Assembly (NCBI RefSeq): GCF_000471905.2
Contig: NW_006498192.1
Span: forward strand, 2,966,548 to 3,030,547
DNA: 64,000 nt
Reading direction: 5' to 3'
Source of the DNA: Amborella trichopoda
Taxonomy: Eukaryota > Streptophyta > Magnoliopsida > Amborellales > Amborellaceae
The notes beneath the pieces are model-generated. The model ran no database searches, was not told where the DNA came from, and worked only from the letters and a program-made list of their open reading frames with translations. The stretch's first letter is position 1. Each line of letters begins with the position of its first letter. This document shows, piece after piece, positions 21,044-30,810 of the stretch. The position numbers and the translations under genes were made by a program.

Positions 21044-22002
21044 CTTGTGGGTGCCCTTGGTGGGCGTTTGATCCCATTCTAGTTAGTGTTGAAGCGCTAA
21101 TCTGGATTTTACTCAGCGCCTTTGCGATTTTCTTGCTTGTAATTAGTTGAGGTCTTCTTCTTTTGGTCAACAGCTGCATCAACTTGTTTATTTTTTAATC
21201 CAAGCACCCTTTCAGGTTTTCGTTTGAACTAGGTAGGAGTGGTGTCACAAGAGTGCTTTTCACCAACTTTTTTTATTGAGGCATTTTATCTCGTGATGCC
21301 CTTGCGGGTTTTCCACATGCCCAATTATTATTATTTTTGAGTTTTTACCCATAGGTTCGTGGCTATGTCCGCTCTTTTACTTTTACCCATGATGATTCTC
21401 ATCATGCCCGGCTTCTTCTTTCCTCTCAGGGACTCTTTCTTGGAGGGGTCCTGCTTGGATAGGGCTCACTGGAGCAATGAACACCGTGGATGAGCTTTCA
21501 GGGGATCGAAGTGTGACATAGCCATGTCATGTATGAGCGCATGGAGCCCTTTTCTTTATGAGCCTCTGATTATCGAAATAGGACTTGTGAGGCAGAATGA
21601 ATCCACAGGGAGGCGAAATGTTGCCAGGGAAGACGGGTCGTTTTGATGACGAGCCCGCGCATACAGGAAAGGTCACCTAGAAGGCCGAAGGTCTTCGTGA
21701 TAGGCCTATGGATACTGGAAAAAGTGACACTTGGGAGGTGAAATGGTGGTACATCAACCCGTGATAAGTCGACACCTAGGAGAAAAAGAGACCGAAGATT
21801 TGGCTCATGATCCGTCGAAAGAGACGTCTGGGAGGCGAAGCGGTGGAAGATTTGACTGCAGACAATCGAGGCATTGTCAGCGAGGTGAAGTGACAGGAGA
21901 CTGACCTGTGGCTAGGCGAAGCGTCATCATAGTGACGCATGTCCATGTGGTGAGATGAAACACCACTTGGGGAGCGAAGCGCTATTATGATGAGTATTCA
22001 GG
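21044..22002. other. Non-coding D sequence with GGGAGGCGAA motif
   Basis: No gene is seen. Between about 21,590 and 21,980 a GGGAGGCGAAGCG-like motif recurs at irregular steps of about 50 to 75 bp (21,609, 21,740, 21,831 and others). This suggests an old, decayed tandem repeat. Confidence 0.5.
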
Positions 22003-22754
22003 TTTATAAAAAGGCTAGGTAGAGAGAGCGGGAAGGCAACTCCTTCTCTTCGAGAAGCTTCTTCACCTCCTATTTTTATTCTTTATAGAGGGAGAGTAGA
22101 GATCTCTCTTTTCTGAAGCATTCATTTGGGAAGCCATGCCTTTTGCTGAGGCCCGCGTTTGGGTCTTAAGTCTTGGAATGCGTCGTTGCCCTTCTGGGTG
22201 AAGATGTTCGACCCTATGAAAGTTCTGATGATGGATTTGTGTTGAATGGTGGGCTTGTGCCTTCTGATCTCTATTGTTTGCTTAAGATTCCAAAAGCAAG
22301 GTCCAAGGCTGTGCATAAGATTCCGAGGGTCATCAGGTCTGAACCCAATCTTGTCCATCCAAACATGATGATAAATTGTGACGGTCTTCGCTGGCCGTCA
22401 TCTTCTTCATGATGGTTGACCAAACGAATGATCTGGTCACATCTTGGATGTTCAACATGTCAAGCAGAAGATTTTCTGCTCAAATTTTTGCTTGTTGTTG
22501 CTTCCTTAACTTCCTCCTCATTCTTTGCCCTCACTCGAGGGTGAAAAGGAGCAAGAGGTTATTTTCATTCGTTTAAGATAAGAATGGCGCCTCGTCTTGG
22601 AATACACTACCGCTCCAGTGGGCGGCAACACAATTGGAGGGATGTAACTCTGGATGGGAGACTCATTTCAGCACCGATTTGTCTTGTTATTGCTACAAAT
22701 TATTGTAACCACAACTTTGTAAAGCTTTATAATCCCTTTTGTTCATGAAATAAA
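22003..22754 (+). other. Possible short plus-strand transcription unit in D
   Basis: TTTATAAAAAGG at 22,003-22,014 is a good TATA-like box and AATAAA lies at 22,749-22,754. Between them are small open frames: 22,173-22,412 (79 residues, MECVVALLGEDVRPYE) and 22,584-22,748 (54 residues, MAPRLGIHYRSSGR). I do not recognise either. It could equally be an unrelated LTR relic, since TATA plus AATAAA also marks LTRs. Low confidence. Confidence 0.25.
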
Positions 22755-22847
22755 TCTTCATTTTTAGTTTGAATCCTCATTCTCTGTGGCTTTTGTTTCT
22801 TCTCCTCTCTTAGTTTGCTTCGCCTTTCTTTCCTTTACTGCTCAGTT

Positions 22848-22852
22848 CTTAT
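22848..22852. repeat. Target-site duplication of C, left copy (CTTAT)
   Basis: CTTAT directly precedes the first base of C's 5' LTR and recurs directly after the last base of its 3' LTR at 40,119-40,123. Confidence 0.88.
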
Positions 22853-24158
22853 TATTTGAACGTATTTTTCAGCACCTTGGTTCCTGATAGGAAGCTGATC
22901 AATAAAGCCTAAAAAACAGTGGAAATCCTGGACAGTCTCAAAATGGCCCTAGAATTGATCAAGATCTTCATCAGCACTTCAGCAGACCACCTGCCAAGTT
23001 TCATCGGGATCATACATGTCTAAGGCAGTGAACACAAAGAAACAATTTCAATGAAATCGGTCACTAGCACCCTAAAATGGACCCTGTAACTAGAGTCATA
23101 CTTTTGGTGCATCAAATAGTTGTGAGATGACCTCCATTAAATCCGACACAGTCGAAGATCCCTATGGGTCAAGTTTCGGCTTAATCAAGCACTTCAAGAC
23201 AAAGTTATAGTTGAAATAATAAAAAGGGGTAGGCCACAAACTATTCCCTTGTGGCCTCACTACATTAAAACACCATTAAAGGTGGCAGGTTTTACAATCC
23301 TAAATAGTCTCTTTCGGGGCCTATATCTCACTCGTTCCAAAAATGATCACTCCCAAATTTGGTGAGTGTGTTCGTCTCATCAAGACAAGCAATTCGATAT
23401 GTGGAACGCTCTGTGGCGACGCTCGAGCAAAGATAAAAACTAAATGAAAGTCACTGATCCGTGAAGGAAGTTGCAGAAAATTCATCAGCAGCTCTCCTCT
23501 TTCGAATAGCCAGATCACGACTCTCGCATACCCGATCAGCATGAATCATTTGCATTATGTGCGTGAGGTCCTAGGCTATCTCTGGTTCGATCCTCGTGTA
23601 TGATGAATGGTTGTATTTCATGCAAGAAGGCGTCAAAACTGCTGTAAATTCCGGCCATCGAATTTCAAGACTCTGGTAAAAAACTCAAGACGACAAAATC
23701 TTCATCAAAACATGAAATCAAGCTACATTTGTTGCAACGTGATCATGATGGCATGCTCAGTGTGATTCAATGAAGAAGTCACGAAGAAATAGCAAGGAAT
23801 AAGCAGACAATCGATCCGAAGTTTTTAATATTCATCCAAAATTCAAGTCTCATGATCATGGCTCAAAAACATGATTCATGGCTCGAAGTTGGTATCAAAA
23901 TGATCGTCATGCCGAGCCCTACAAGAAAACAATAATCTTCTTATCAAATGGGCATTAGAACGACTCCCGGTCAGCCATAGAAGATCATGCAAGTTCTCGG
24001 GCAGCAGCAGCGACTGTTATGGAATTCCACACATTGTTAGGCAAGGGCAAAACAGTCTTTTTGCACCCATTTTTAGAATTTCTTTAAATTCAATTAAATT
24101 GTAATTATCTTCAATTATAGGTAGGTTTTAGGCATACACCCATGTTTTAAGCCAATTC

Positions 24159-24242
24159 TATATAAATAGGCAATGTCTCACTGTACAAAGGACGGGTTCA
24201 TTCTTTTGGAACAAAGTCATTCCTCTTAGATCAATCAATAAA
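24159..24242 (+). promoter_or_regulatory. LTR promoter and poly(A) signal, C 5' LTR
   Basis: TATATAAATA at 24,159-24,168 and AATAAA at 24,237-24,242, 78 bp start to start. A start site about 30 bp after the TATA box would fall near 24,190, making R short. Everything after about 24,270 would be U5 and part of the transcript leader. Confidence 0.75.
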
Positions 24243-24333
24243 ATTATGAATTTTGCTTAAGCCTGTGGGTACGTCTTGGAGAGAGAGAGAGAGGAGAGAG
24301 ATGAAAAGGGTCGGTACCCTTCGAGTAAGTAAT

Positions 24334-24545
24334 TTTCTCTCTTCTACCCTCTTTCTCTCTCCTCCCCTCTTTCTCATCTCTATCTCTTTCTCTCTCCTCC
24401 CCTCTTTCTCATCTCTATCTCTTTCTCTCTCTTCCCCTCTTTCTGATCTCTATCTCTATCTCTCTTATTCTCATCTTTATCTTTATCTTTACTCTTCTTG
24501 TCTCTATCTCTTTCTGTCGCTTCTTCTCATCTCTATCTCCCTATG
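24334..24545 (+). repeat. Pyrimidine-rich tract, C 5' LTR
   Basis: Near-continuous TCTCTC/CTTTCT sequence with short internal repeats (CCTCTTTCTCATCTCTATCT recurs). It is the sense-strand counterpart of the GA-rich tracts in the minus-strand LTRs. Ser/Leu-rich open frames across it are artefacts. Confidence 0.9.
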
Positions 24546-24555
24546 TTCTTTGTCT

Positions 24556-24821
24556 AATGTATTCGACAAAGTCTAGCATCAGTTGGATTTCTCTCTTTGC
24601 TTTTCTTCTGTTGCAGTTAGTGAAGCTTAATGCCAGCTGGATTTCTCTTTCCTTTCTTCCACTCTGTCTCCCTCCGTTCTTCGTCTAATGCAGTTGGTGA
24701 AGCCTAGCACCGGCTGGATTTCTCTCTCTCCTCTTCTGTTGCAGTCGGTGAAGCCTAGCATCGACTGGATTTCTCTCTCTCCTTCTCTTCTGTTACAATC
24801 GATGTAGCCTATTGCCAGCTA

Positions 24822-24859
<38 letters not shown>

Positions 24860-25332
24860 CTATTCCAGTTGGCGAAGCCTAGCGTCGACTGGATTTCTCT
24901 CTCCTTCTCTTCTGTTGCAGTCGGCAAAGCCTAGCTCCGGCTGGATTTCTCTCTTTCCTTCTCTTATGTTGCAATCAGCGAAGCCTGACGTCGACTGGAT
25001 TTCTGTCTCTCCTTTTTTGTCACAGTTGGTGAAGCTCAGCGCCGGCTCAATTTTTTTCTCTCTCTCTCTTCAATCACAGTTGACGAAGCCTAATGTCGGC
25101 TCGATCTCTCTCTCCCTCTTACTTCTCTTCCATCCTAACCAGTGTAGGCCTAACGCCGGCTGGGTCTCTCCCTTTCTTCTCTTCTAACACAGTTGGTGAA
25201 GCCAAGCGCCAACTTCATCTTCTCTCTCTTTTTCTTTGTATAATACAATCGGTGAAGCCTAGCGTCAACTGTGTTTTCTCTGTTTTTCGTCAAACATGGT
25301 CGACATTGCCTAGTGTCGACTGCATCTTCCTT
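24556..25332 (+). repeat. Palindromic minisatellite, C 5' LTR
   Basis: About 14 units of roughly 53 bp start near 24,558, 24,612, 24,687, 24,738, 24,790, 24,865, 24,914, 24,968, 25,019, 25,074, 25,135, 25,188, 25,240 and 25,290. Each has an imperfect palindrome (arms of the type CAGTCGGTG and CACCGGCTG around AAGCCTAG) followed by a CT-rich spacer. The sequence is unrelated to the palindromes of A/B and E but the design is the same. The core TAGCGCCGGCTG also appears in the internal repeats at 32,860-33,190. Confidence 0.88.
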
Positions 25333-26121
25333 CCCTCTCTCTCTTTATTCTCTCACCTTGCATACTCTTCTCTTCATTTCTTCTCTCTCCTTTCTTCTGC
25401 TCTCTTATTCTCTTATTTCATTTCGTATTCTTTCTTCATAATCGTCGTCTTGTTATTCTTTCATTCAACTAAGAGGGATTAAGGTTAGCCTCTCATGGTA
25501 GTCCCATCGTCTAGTCGTAATGTTGTTGTACCAGGATTACTTGACCCGCTTTATTGTCACGACAGACTAACCATTGTGCTTGTTAAGTCAGTACTGGTAA
25601 TGACGTCTAGTAGTAATCTTGTGAGGCGGTCTTAGTTTTCGAGCCCATTTTGCTACCACGTCAAGCCAATTATTCACTAGCTTACTCACCGCTCTAATTC
25701 TCCCGCTCAATCAAATTCTTCTCTCCCCCATCTTTCTTCTCTTCTTTTTCTTTTTGAATGTGCATGCTTGTGTACGTTCATCAAAGAGGAAAAGGGTGAG
25801 GTCTGACCCACCTGTCTTATCCTTATGTGTGTGATTGCAGAAAAGAGAAGAATAAAAGCCTAGAGAGGTGATTTCGAACCAGTTTTATTACTGGGGGGCT
25901 TTCTTCGTGATCTAAGAGGATGCCCATGAGAGCCAGCCCGAGTATATCTCGAACCCACCTTAAATTCCTCTCTCACCGGTTGGTAACACCTGCCCCCGTT
26001 CTCGAACGAGGCACCCAAGAGAGCGATCTCAAAAACGTCCCGGGTCTTCCCTCGAAACCCGAGACGCGTGCCACCCGATCCCCAAAGGATTCGAATGGCG
26101 AGATTGATGTACCAAACCAGC

Positions 26122-26141
26122 TTCGCGACTCCACTGGGGAC
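26122..26141 (+). promoter_or_regulatory. Candidate primer-binding site of C
   Basis: The internal region starts at 26,120, and TTCGCGACTCCACTGGGGAC directly follows. Tat elements often have a TGGCGACTCxxCTGGGGA-type site here for a tRNA primer; this copy differs at the first positions. It is the only such site left in the window. Confidence 0.65.
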
Positions 26142-26418
26142 TTACTACCCCTTAGTTGGATTGTTCTTGTTCGGCTAGTTTCTTCTTTTAATTTCAACTT
26201 TTCACATTTTATTTATGACTTCCGGTTCTGTAACCCATTTATCCGGATCGGGGATTTTCTTATCCCCTCATTCGAGAGTGTCCCTAGGGAACAAGTTCCT
26301 TTGAATTTATTTCCAACCATCCTCTTGAGCAAAGACCCCTTGTCTAGATCACAAGTCTTAACCTGGACCGGTGTGAGGCGGGACTTAAAGGTCCCTCACT
26401 CCCCACCTCCTTACTCTG

Positions 26419-29400
26419 GTGAAAAACTCCACCAAGGCACCCTTTATCGACAGCACTTCTGATGCTGCACACAACATGCACCCACCCACCAGCAAGTCAC
26501 TTGTCGGTCATGTTCTTGAGGTATGCCAGATGGCTGCCCAGTCCCTTTTTACAAAAGGTAAACAAGTTTCCATAGCTTATGTGAGTCGCCATAAGTCTAC
26601 CTCCCACATTTCTGTACCATTGGTCTCTATCCCTAGAGGCTCAACACATCAAGGCCGAAACCCTATGGTCTCCACCCATCACACACACCACAAGGCTCAT
26701 GGGTCACCCACTCGAGCCATACTTCGAGGCAACCCTTGTGCTACCCAGAGTCAGCAATCAGGATCAGACGTTCTAAGGTCAGGTCCTGCAGATGTTGATC
26801 ACAAGCATCTCATTGCTCAGGAAAACATTATCACTACGCCAACCCGAGTACACAAGAGACGACCTCCTCATCATCCTCTTCTGCAAACACAAGCGCACTC
26901 TGTAAGGGGCAGTCATATACCTGTTCTCCTACAGACACCTGCTCGTAGTTCTTGGTCTCCTAAGGGCAGATCACTCTCATGAGCCCGGGCTAACCCCCAG
27001 GTCTCCCGTAAGCCTTCTTCAAGGGGTGTACACGCGTTGTCATCACTGATGTTCCCTCGCCCTAGACTCGGGCCTTCTCATGACTCAATCTTACTCCGGC
27101 CCACTCCTCCTTCATCGAGCAAGCACCTTCAGCCTTGGAACTTGAAGGTTTTCCCCAAGTGTGTCTCTGAATCTCATAAGAGAGCTCAAGGCATTGACCT
27201 GATGGAAGATCGAGTCCTTCATCCTCCCCGACCCATGATGACTCCAGTTCCTAGCCCTCATCCAGTGCCGCACATGGTGGAGACAATTCTCTCTTGTGCA
27301 AGAAGAGCTGACGAGCCGCGACCTAGATCGCAGTTTTGGTGCGAGGTCCATCAAAACCTCAAGCCTAAATGCGATAGAGGTCTACAAATTTTGACTAGGG
27401 AGGTAACCAAGGCAGTCAAAACAACCAATTCTGACGACCCTCGTCACTTGAATCCCTTCTACCCCGTTCAAACGATGAAGCTTGAATAAGAGCTCCATGA
27501 GTCTGGTGCTGTGGTTACTGTGGTAGAAGAAAACCCAGTCACTCGACAGCCACGGTCCCAAGACTGTCGAGAACCAGTCCAAATGCGATCAACATGCAAC
27601 AAACGAGTTCAGTCAGGGCATTCTGGCCCCCTACTGACTGACCTACCATGTACGACCCGTCAAATTCGCAAGCCCTCAGTTGCCACTAACGTTGACCTCA
27701 ATAGAGAAACGATCAGCGTAATGGTTGTAAGCGAGCTTGATGATGTGTAGGAAGAGCGCATGTACAAGTTTGAGGATATGGTGCTCGCGATGATGGAAAA
27801 GATCGATCGTATCATCGCCGCACGCCAGTTGGCAAACCATGAGGTCAATTCCCATCACTCTAATGGTGCACCTCCACGGCAGCCCCCTCCCTCTACCTCA
27901 CAAGACAATTATGCTCCTCATCCCATCTCTCAAATAGACATTGATGCTATGGTCAGCCATAGTCTAAAGAACAAACAAATCCCAGGGATACATGGTGTGA
28001 CGCCTTCTCAAAGGCCATAGCCCTCGTATATTGATCAGGTCTCGTTTCCCTCAGATTATAAAAAAGGGAAGTTTCATTTATTCAATGGAACCACGTCCCC
28101 AAACCAACATATTACCCACATCCAAGAAGCATGTCGAGAGACAGCGGCTGATGCGAGACTACTTCTTCGACAGTTCGTTGAGACCCTCGATGGCTTAGCA
28201 TTCCAATGGTATGCCCAACATCCTCCAAACTTAGTGCATACATGGGAGGAGATGGATAAACTGTTCTATCAACACTTCTATGATGTCGAGAGAGAGGTTC
28301 AAACCATCGAACTTCTCACCCTGACTCAAGACCCCGATGAGACCATGGATCAGTTCATATCAAGATGGAGAAATTTGGCTTCTTGCCATCCTAATCTTAT
28401 GCCGGAGAAGGAAGCTGTCCAAACTTGTGTGTGGAGCATGCTACCCGAGAACGCTCTACATGTTGAGGTCTACAATCCGACCTCCTTGTCAGAGTTGATC
28501 TCTAAATCAGTTCGCATAGAAAGTTTATCACCCTACCATGGTGGGACGCGACAACCATCTACAAGCTCAGCAAAACTGGGGAAATGGTAGCTCTGAAATG
28601 GTAGCTCCCTCCCAAACTTTGGACCTCTCAAAGGGGTAAGCACGGCAAAGGTAACACCCCAGGCTGGAAAGTAACAACAGTCGTACAATCAAGTGCCCCC
28701 ACTAGCCAACCTTGATCAGAGTGATTATTTCACCAGGCATAGGAACAACGTCTATCCCTTTGCGAAGGAATGGGTCCTTGCGCAGTTATGGTTATTATTA
28801 GAACAAAATATGATCCTACTTCTAGAAGACAAGTTCCCTGAGCAATCTGGCCTTGACACTCAGGAGAATTATTGTTCCTACCATCGGAGGATCAATCATT
28901 TTACAGACGACTACTACACGCTGAGGGATATTGTCGAGGCCCTGATTCAGAAGGGTTTAAAGCATGAAGACTTAAAGATGGCCTTTGGGGCAGCCGAGGC
29001 CTCCCATGCTGTAACCATCTAAGAGGAAGATGATATGCCTGGTATCATGTACGTCTTCTTCATTATAACGCTTCAGGAAGGCATAATCACACTGAAGCAG
29101 GCAAGGCAACACCGTCGCCTTCCTAACGGGACTGAAGATCGTTGGTGCCCGTACCATCAGAAAAGAGGCCACTACCTGTCAGAGCGCACAAGTTTTCTTG
29201 ATATATTCGCAAAGAAAATGTGGGAGTATCAGGAGTTTTACAATCTCCCCGTAAGTGATCCCCAAGTCATTCCTCTATCGGGGCAAAAACATCTCACAAA
29301 GCAGGGCCTTCCTATCAATGACTCGGATTTTGACTTCTCAGCCATGGATAGTCTACAATGGTCGACGCAGACTCAAGTCCTTAAGGTGAGAAGCAGTTAG
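26419..29400 (+). pseudogene. gag of element C
   Basis: A single frame can be followed for 3 kb, interrupted mostly by isolated stops: at 26,980, 27,487, 27,748, 28,018, 28,588, 28,594, about 28,672, 29,020 and 29,398. The N-terminal part (26,419-26,982) is basic and rich in Ser, Thr, His and Pro, and I do not recognise it. Next comes the block shared with B (SQFWCEVHQNLKPKCDRG), then LDDV, MYKFEDMVLAMMEKIDR and SQIDIDAMVSHSL. The central gag domain is 28,030-28,590 (TWEEMDKLFYQHFYDVEREV, KEAVQTCVWSM). Cys/His motifs follow: YCSYHRRINHF (28,693-29,022) and CPYHQKRGHY (29,035-29,400). Gag would package element RNA. The start is uncertain. Confidence 0.87.
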
Positions 29401-29620
29401 CCGAGCTAAAGCTGTTCGAAAGCCCAGCGAGATGAATCAGACACCACCTTAGAAAACCAGAAAGAGACGGGCACCAAGGTATACTCGCCGAAGAAGCAAG
29501 ACCGCTTAACCCACGGTTGAGCAGCAATTTCTCAGGCCCCTTCCTTCACTGCCGACTTTACTGGATTTCATCCACGGCACAATCCTTCTTCCTTATTCAT
29601 CCTATCAAGAAAATGTTCCC

Positions 29621-30810
29621 GTGCTATCCACTCAGCATATGTCCAATGAGGGTGACGATGTTAAAAGCACTCCCCAACGATTTAAGCAAGGGAAAGACCT
29701 AAAAGACCCCCTGCACCCATCCAACCCTGGTGATGACATAAAAAGCTGCCTAGACTGGTCTGATGAGGGGAAAAACCTTAAAAGTCCCCCACCTTCTAAC
29801 CTTTCTCCTTCTTCTTCTCCTGCTTCTCATGCTTTCTCTTCTACGACCCCTACAGGTACAACCTTGATATGCCCGAACTTCGAGGCTCTCGATCAAGAAT
29901 TCGAAGGAATCAATATAAGCAAGACGTAGTGGAAATGATTGAGAAAGACCATGACATAGGCACTAGGATTCCTTACAATTGTTGATGCCCTGACAGCAAA
30001 AGCTAAGGCAGAGCCACCTTCTTCAAAGAAGCACAAGAAGTCGAAGCCAAAGAAACCCCTATGGCCCCCTAAGCCTGACATTGAGCAGAGACTGAGAGAT
30101 TCAAATGGGCAAAGTTTCTACTCTCAAGAAGCTTGCCACATGGTGCAAATTTCAAGAGCAATACCCACCATGGGGCAGATAGATATAAGATCAGGGAAGA
30201 CGCTGTAGCCTCCACCGTAGAAGTTGGGCACCATGAAGTTCCCCAGTCCGCCACTGCCCCCTAATCCAAAGACTAGTCTGCCTATCTTACAACTCCCTGG
30301 CCTCCTTCCTCATCCCAATACTTCAAACAATCCACCTATTCTCCAATGGCCTGAGACCCCTTTGTTCCCATACACTCAGTCTCTTTCAAAACCTCAAACT
30401 ACCATCACTCAAACCAAGCCTACTATGCAATCAAGTCAGCTAGCCTACCAAAATAAACCTTTTCTACCCAAACCTGCTCCTTAAACCAACATACCACCCA
30501 AATCAGTGGCAAGACGGAGAGCACAAGGGCTTGATCAAGAAAAGGTGAAATATTATGTGATAGGGCATCTACGAAAACATTTGGCTCTTCTCAGTATTTA
30601 TGATGCCCTCATGCTCTTGAAGGATTACCGGATGGCTTTCGTTCAAGCTTTCACTACCCATAAGTGTATGAAACCGAACTAGAACCTATTGAGGTCGACC
30701 CGACAATTTTAGAAGGATGTATGCCAATAACCTTTTCAGAGGACGATTTGCAGCTGGGGGAAAAATTTCATAATCACCATCTTTGTGTTATTGGCGAATT
30801 ACATGTCGAA
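29621..30810 (+). pseudogene. gag-protease linker and protease stub of C
   Basis: 29,621-29,929 carries the conserved linker (MSNEGDDVKSTPQRFKQGK, then LICPNFEALDQEFEG). 29,990-30,220 matches the ARAK and RLRxSxGQSFYSQEACH block through frame changes. 30,224-30,484 is Pro-rich. 30,664-30,810 begins the protease region (TFSEDDLQLGEKFHNH, VIGELHVE). The sequence leaves homology right there, before the DGG active site seen in E, and enters the antisense gene. The protease is therefore truncated and the frame broken. Confidence 0.8.

Larger units (their letters stand above)
20234..22852 (-). mobile_element. Element D, 3' internal part
   Basis: It lies between D's LTR fragment and the insertion point of C. 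Segments shared with the 3' regions of the other elements are present: the stretch outside the LTR (20,234-20,300), CAGCTGCATCAACTTG at about 21,172 (reverse of C near 36,260), and TTTTACCCATGATG-type motifs at 21,336-21,400. The D body resumes at 40,119 after C. There is no gag or pol in this part. Confidence 0.7.
24325..25840 (+). other. Candidate leader intron in U5 of C
   Basis: GTAAGTAAT at 24,325 fits a plant 5' splice site. GTGTGATTGCAG ending at 25,840 fits a 3' splice site. Between them lie the CT-rich tract and the palindrome array. Comparable pairs in other LTRs are 38,532 and 39,840 (C 3' copy), 7,386 and 6,014 (A/B, minus), and 51,430 and 48,964 (E, minus). The acceptor text and what follows it are conserved although the array in front differs in sequence and length. 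No transcript evidence is available, so this is an inference. Confidence 0.4.
22853..26119 (+). repeat. 5' LTR of element C
   Basis: 3,267 bp. It starts TATTTGAACG (a one-base change from TGTTTGAACG in the 3' copy) and ends ACCAAACCA. U3 is about 1.3 kb, followed by TATA (24,159) and AATAAA (24,237). About 1.85 kb of U5 contains a CT-rich tract, a palindrome array, and a conserved segment from 25,841 to the end. It matches 37,063-40,118 throughout, with indels that account for the 211-bp length difference. Confidence 0.92.

Noticed and set aside
20754-21182. 142-residue frame with repeated AKTKI/GPRAK text (minus) and 125-residue frame (plus)
   Set aside because: Both come from the 26-bp minisatellite. 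A period not divisible by three means the frame is not maintained by selection, and both strands are open for the same reason.
24253-25482. Leu/Ser-rich frames in C's LTRs that resemble membrane proteins or signal peptides (also 38,468-38,777)
   Set aside because: They are encoded by the pyrimidine tract and palindrome array. The frame drifts between units and the 3' LTR gives different frames.
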